DNA of 8,900 bases from Sandaracinaceae bacterium (GTDB lineage Bacteria > Myxococcota_A > Polyangia > Polyangiales > Houyiibacteriaceae). Of this stretch, positions 7,414 through 8,900 are shown piece by piece. Numbering within the stretch: the first letter of the stretch is position 1; every line of letters starts with the position of its first letter. A program made the translations under genes and the position numbers. The notes beneath the pieces are model-generated. The model searched no databases and was not told where the DNA came from. It was given only the letters and a program-made list of their open reading frames with translations. Location of the stretch: positions 1 to 8,900 of the forward strand of contig JAAZAH010000087.1 of the NCBI GenBank assembly GCA_012514415.1, written 5' to 3'.

Positions 7414-7429
7414 CGATCGAGATCGATCG
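7414..7429. repeat. GATC-rich inverted repeat upstream of dnaA
   Basis: CGATCGA (7414-7420) and TCGATCG (7423-7429) form a perfect 7-bp inverted repeat around GA, holding three GATC tetramers in 14 bp directly after an AT-rich patch. In gammaproteobacteria clustered GATC near oriC serves Dam methylation and SeqA. Whether this organism has either is unknown, and GATC is common throughout this window, so the site may be a by-product of composition. Confidence 0.3.
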
Positions 7430-7620
7430 TAGACGTGCGGAAAACGGCCTGCTAGGGTCGTTTCTCCCCAGCTCGGAGACGGGCGCTCAGGATTCAGGAC
7501 TTCCCCCCCGACGTGAAGCCTGGCTTTTGAGTGTTCGAAGGAGGGCCGGGAACGGATCCTCGCGGAGTCCTTCGCGAGGGCCTTGGGTTCTCTCGTTCTT
7601 TTCTCAGGTGAAGCGCTACG

Positions 7621-8900
7621 ATGATGTTGCTTTGGAAGAATACGCTCAGCTCGTTGCAAGAGGCGATTTCGGAGGAAGTCTTCGTTTCGTTGATCGATCC
7701 GATCGAGCTGGAGCGTATCGAGGGGGATGTTGCGCACTTCCGCGTGCCCAACCGCTTCCATGGCGACTGGGTCATCAACAACCTCGGAGACGCGATCGCC
7801 GATGCCCTTGCGGAAGCGGCGGAGAGCCTTGGGATGGAGCTCGCACGACCGCTCAAGCTCCGATACGAGGTGGACGATAGCCTGATGGATCGCCTCGAGG
7901 CGCGTGAGCGCGCCGCCGAGCCCGCTGCTGCACCCGCGCCTTCGGCTGGGGCGAGCGTCAGAGCGTCCGAGCCCGTGCCTGCTCCTCGACTGAACCCGAA
8001 ATACACCTTCGAGAACTTTGTCGTCGGCCCTTCGAACCAGCTTGCACACGCGGCGGCGATGGGCGTCGCGAGCGCGCCTGGGCATAAGCTCAACCCGCTC
8101 GTAATCTGCGGCGACACGGGCCTTGGGAAGACGCACCTCACCAACGCGATCGGGAGCGCCATCCGCGCCGCCAATCCCCGCGCACGCATCACCTACCTGT
8201 CGGCCGAGCAGTTCACCAACGACTTCCTCTCCGCGCTACAGAGTCATCGAGCGGACGAGTTTCACGCGCGCTACCGAGAGCAGTGCGATGTCCTCCTCAT
8301 GGACGATATCCAGTTCCTTGCGACGCGTGAGCATACGCAAGAGGTCTTCTTCCACACCTTCAATGCGCTCTACCAAGAGGGCAAGCAGATCGTCGTCACC
8401 TCGGATATCTATCCGCATCGCATTCCGGGTCTCGAGGAGCGCCTCGTGAGCCGCTTCGAGGCGGGGATGATCGCAGACGTGCAGCCGCCGGAGCTCGATA
8501 CGCGCATCGCCATCCTCCAAAAGAAGGCGGCTCAAGAGGGCATCGAACTGGACGGGAAGGTCGCCGAATTTCTTGCGCGCATCGTCAAGCATAACGTTCG
8601 CGAGCTCGAGGGACTTCTCATCCGCCTCGCCGTTAAGGCCGAGCTGCTCGGTCGCCCCATCGATCTCGAGATGGCGCGCGAATCGACCCATTCCCTCCTC
8701 GCTGAGGTGGAGACCGCCACCACCGTCGAAGACATTCAGAAAGTGGTGTGCAACTACTTCGGCATCCGCCTGAGCGACATCAAAGGCAAGCGGAAGCATC
8801 GCGCCGTGAGCTTCCCGCGCATGGTGGCGATGTACGTCGCCAGGCAGCGGCTCGGAACGAGCTTTCCCGAGCTTGGCAATCGCTTCGGCGGCAAGGACCA
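7621..8900 (+). CDS. dnaA: Chromosomal replication initiator protein DnaA (3' partial)
   Basis: The frame runs 426 codons to the right edge, lacking roughly the last 20-30 residues. Domain I (1-75, Trp5 and the VPNRFHGDWV block) mediates oligomerisation and helicase loading. A short Ala/Pro-rich linker, domain II (about 98-122), follows. The AAA+ domain III starts at LNPKYTFENFVVGPSN (124-139). It has Walker A GDTGLGKT (164-171), Walker B LLMDDIQFL (225-233), sensor 1 near TSD (260-262), the arginine finger Arg278 (VSRFE) and sensor 2 Arg327 (NVRELEG). Domain IV, the DnaA-box-binding helix-turn-helix, begins near 365 and includes FPRMVAMYVARQ (398-409). The window ends inside its signature (FGGKD, then a likely His). 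The ATG at 7621 follows AGGTG (7606-7610) with a 10-base gap, and an in-frame TGA at 7609-7611 rules out anything longer. ATG 7624 is an alternative start. DnaA would bind the box cluster upstream, allowing autoregulation. Confidence 0.97.
   Translation, partial: MMLLWKNTLSSLQEAISEEVFVSLIDPIELERIEGDVAHFRVPNRFHGDWVINNLGDAIADALAEAAESLGMELARPLKLRYEVDDSLMDRLEARERAAEPAAAPAPSAGASVRASEPVPAPRLNPKYTFENFVVGPSNQLAHAAAMGVASAPGHKLNPLVICGDTGLGKTHLTNAIGSAIRAANPRARITYLSAEQFTNDFLSALQSHRADEFHARYREQCDVLLMDDIQFLATREHTQEVFFHTFNALYQEGKQIVVTSDIYPHRIPGLEERLVSRFEAGMIADVQPPELDTRIAILQKKAAQEGIELDGKVAEFLARIVKHNVRELEGLLIRLAVKAELLGRPIDLEMARESTHSLLAEVETATTVEDIQKVVCNYFGIRLSDIKGKRKHRAVSFPRMVAMYVARQRLGTSFPELGNRFGGKD

Larger units (their letters stand above)
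7054..7620. other. Noncoding region upstream of dnaA; candidate replication origin (oriC)
   Basis: This 567-bp stretch lies between the divergent starts of the barrel gene and dnaA and has no convincing gene. It contains the DnaA-box cluster at 7207-7236. It also has patches AT-richer than the surroundings at about 7160-7200, 7292-7320 and 7376-7413 (including TTATAAATT at 7405-7413), and a GATC-rich palindrome at 7414-7429. Origins are often beside dnaA and combine DnaA boxes with an AT-rich unwinding element, so oriC is plausible. With only one exact box, a dnaA autoregulatory region without origin function is the main alternative. A TATAAA at 7406-7411 could be a -10 element for dnaA, but no good -35 lies in front of it. 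I found nothing distinctive in 7430-7600 apart from the dnaA ribosome site just before the start. Confidence 0.5.

Noticed and set aside
7155..7880. Plus-strand open frame crossing the noncoding region and the start of dnaA
   Set aside because: It overlaps dnaA domain I out of frame, is Arg/Ser-rich and has no start signal. The noncoding and dnaA readings explain the sequence better.
7405..8192. Two minus-strand open frames opposite dnaA
   Set aside because: They are antisense to the unmistakable DnaA sequence and have no domain content.

Overview
The window looks like ordinary chromosomal DNA from a GC-rich (roughly 60%) Gram-negative bacterium, most likely of the Deltaproteobacteria/Myxococcota type. 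Three things suggest this. The DnaA domain IV has a GGKDH-type ending. An outer-membrane barrel protein resembles a family I associate with that group. The density of coding sequence and the codon use are uniform across the window. The lineage is an inference from family resemblance only. I see no mobile element, CRISPR array, tRNA or rRNA.

Left part (1-2946): the last 23 codons of an unidentified plus-strand gene are followed by a divergent pair. One member is a TetR/AcrR-family repressor with a WHG-type C-terminal domain (minus strand). The other is a full-length 2,4-dienoyl-CoA reductase, fadH (plus strand). The 89-bp gap between them holds a consensus -35 hexamer and a 19-bp imperfect palindrome that is a good operator candidate. 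The simplest reading is that the repressor senses a fatty-acid-derived ligand and controls itself and unsaturated fatty acid beta-oxidation. A compound hairpin lies between fadH and the convergent next gene.

Middle part (2947-6070): an alpha/beta hydrolase and, 67 bp upstream of it on the same strand, a nucleotide 5'-monophosphate nucleosidase of the PpnN type (LOG family, GTG start) read leftward, possibly as one transcript. A short-chain dehydrogenase/reductase reads rightward from the divergent 75-bp gap.

Right part (6071-8900): a minus-strand gene for a secreted, probably outer-membrane beta-barrel protein is broken by a single-base frameshift near its 3' end. The missing conserved C-terminus is intact in the next frame. 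Then comes a 567-bp noncoding stretch with three DnaA-box-like sites in 30 bp (one of them exactly TTATCCACA), AT-richer patches and a GATC-rich palindrome. It ends at dnaA, which runs off the right edge of the window. This gap is a candidate chromosomal replication origin and/or the autoregulatory region of dnaA.

The most useful observations are the candidate origin, the candidate repressor operator beside fadH and the frameshifted barrel gene. I found nothing that amounts to a new multi-gene system.
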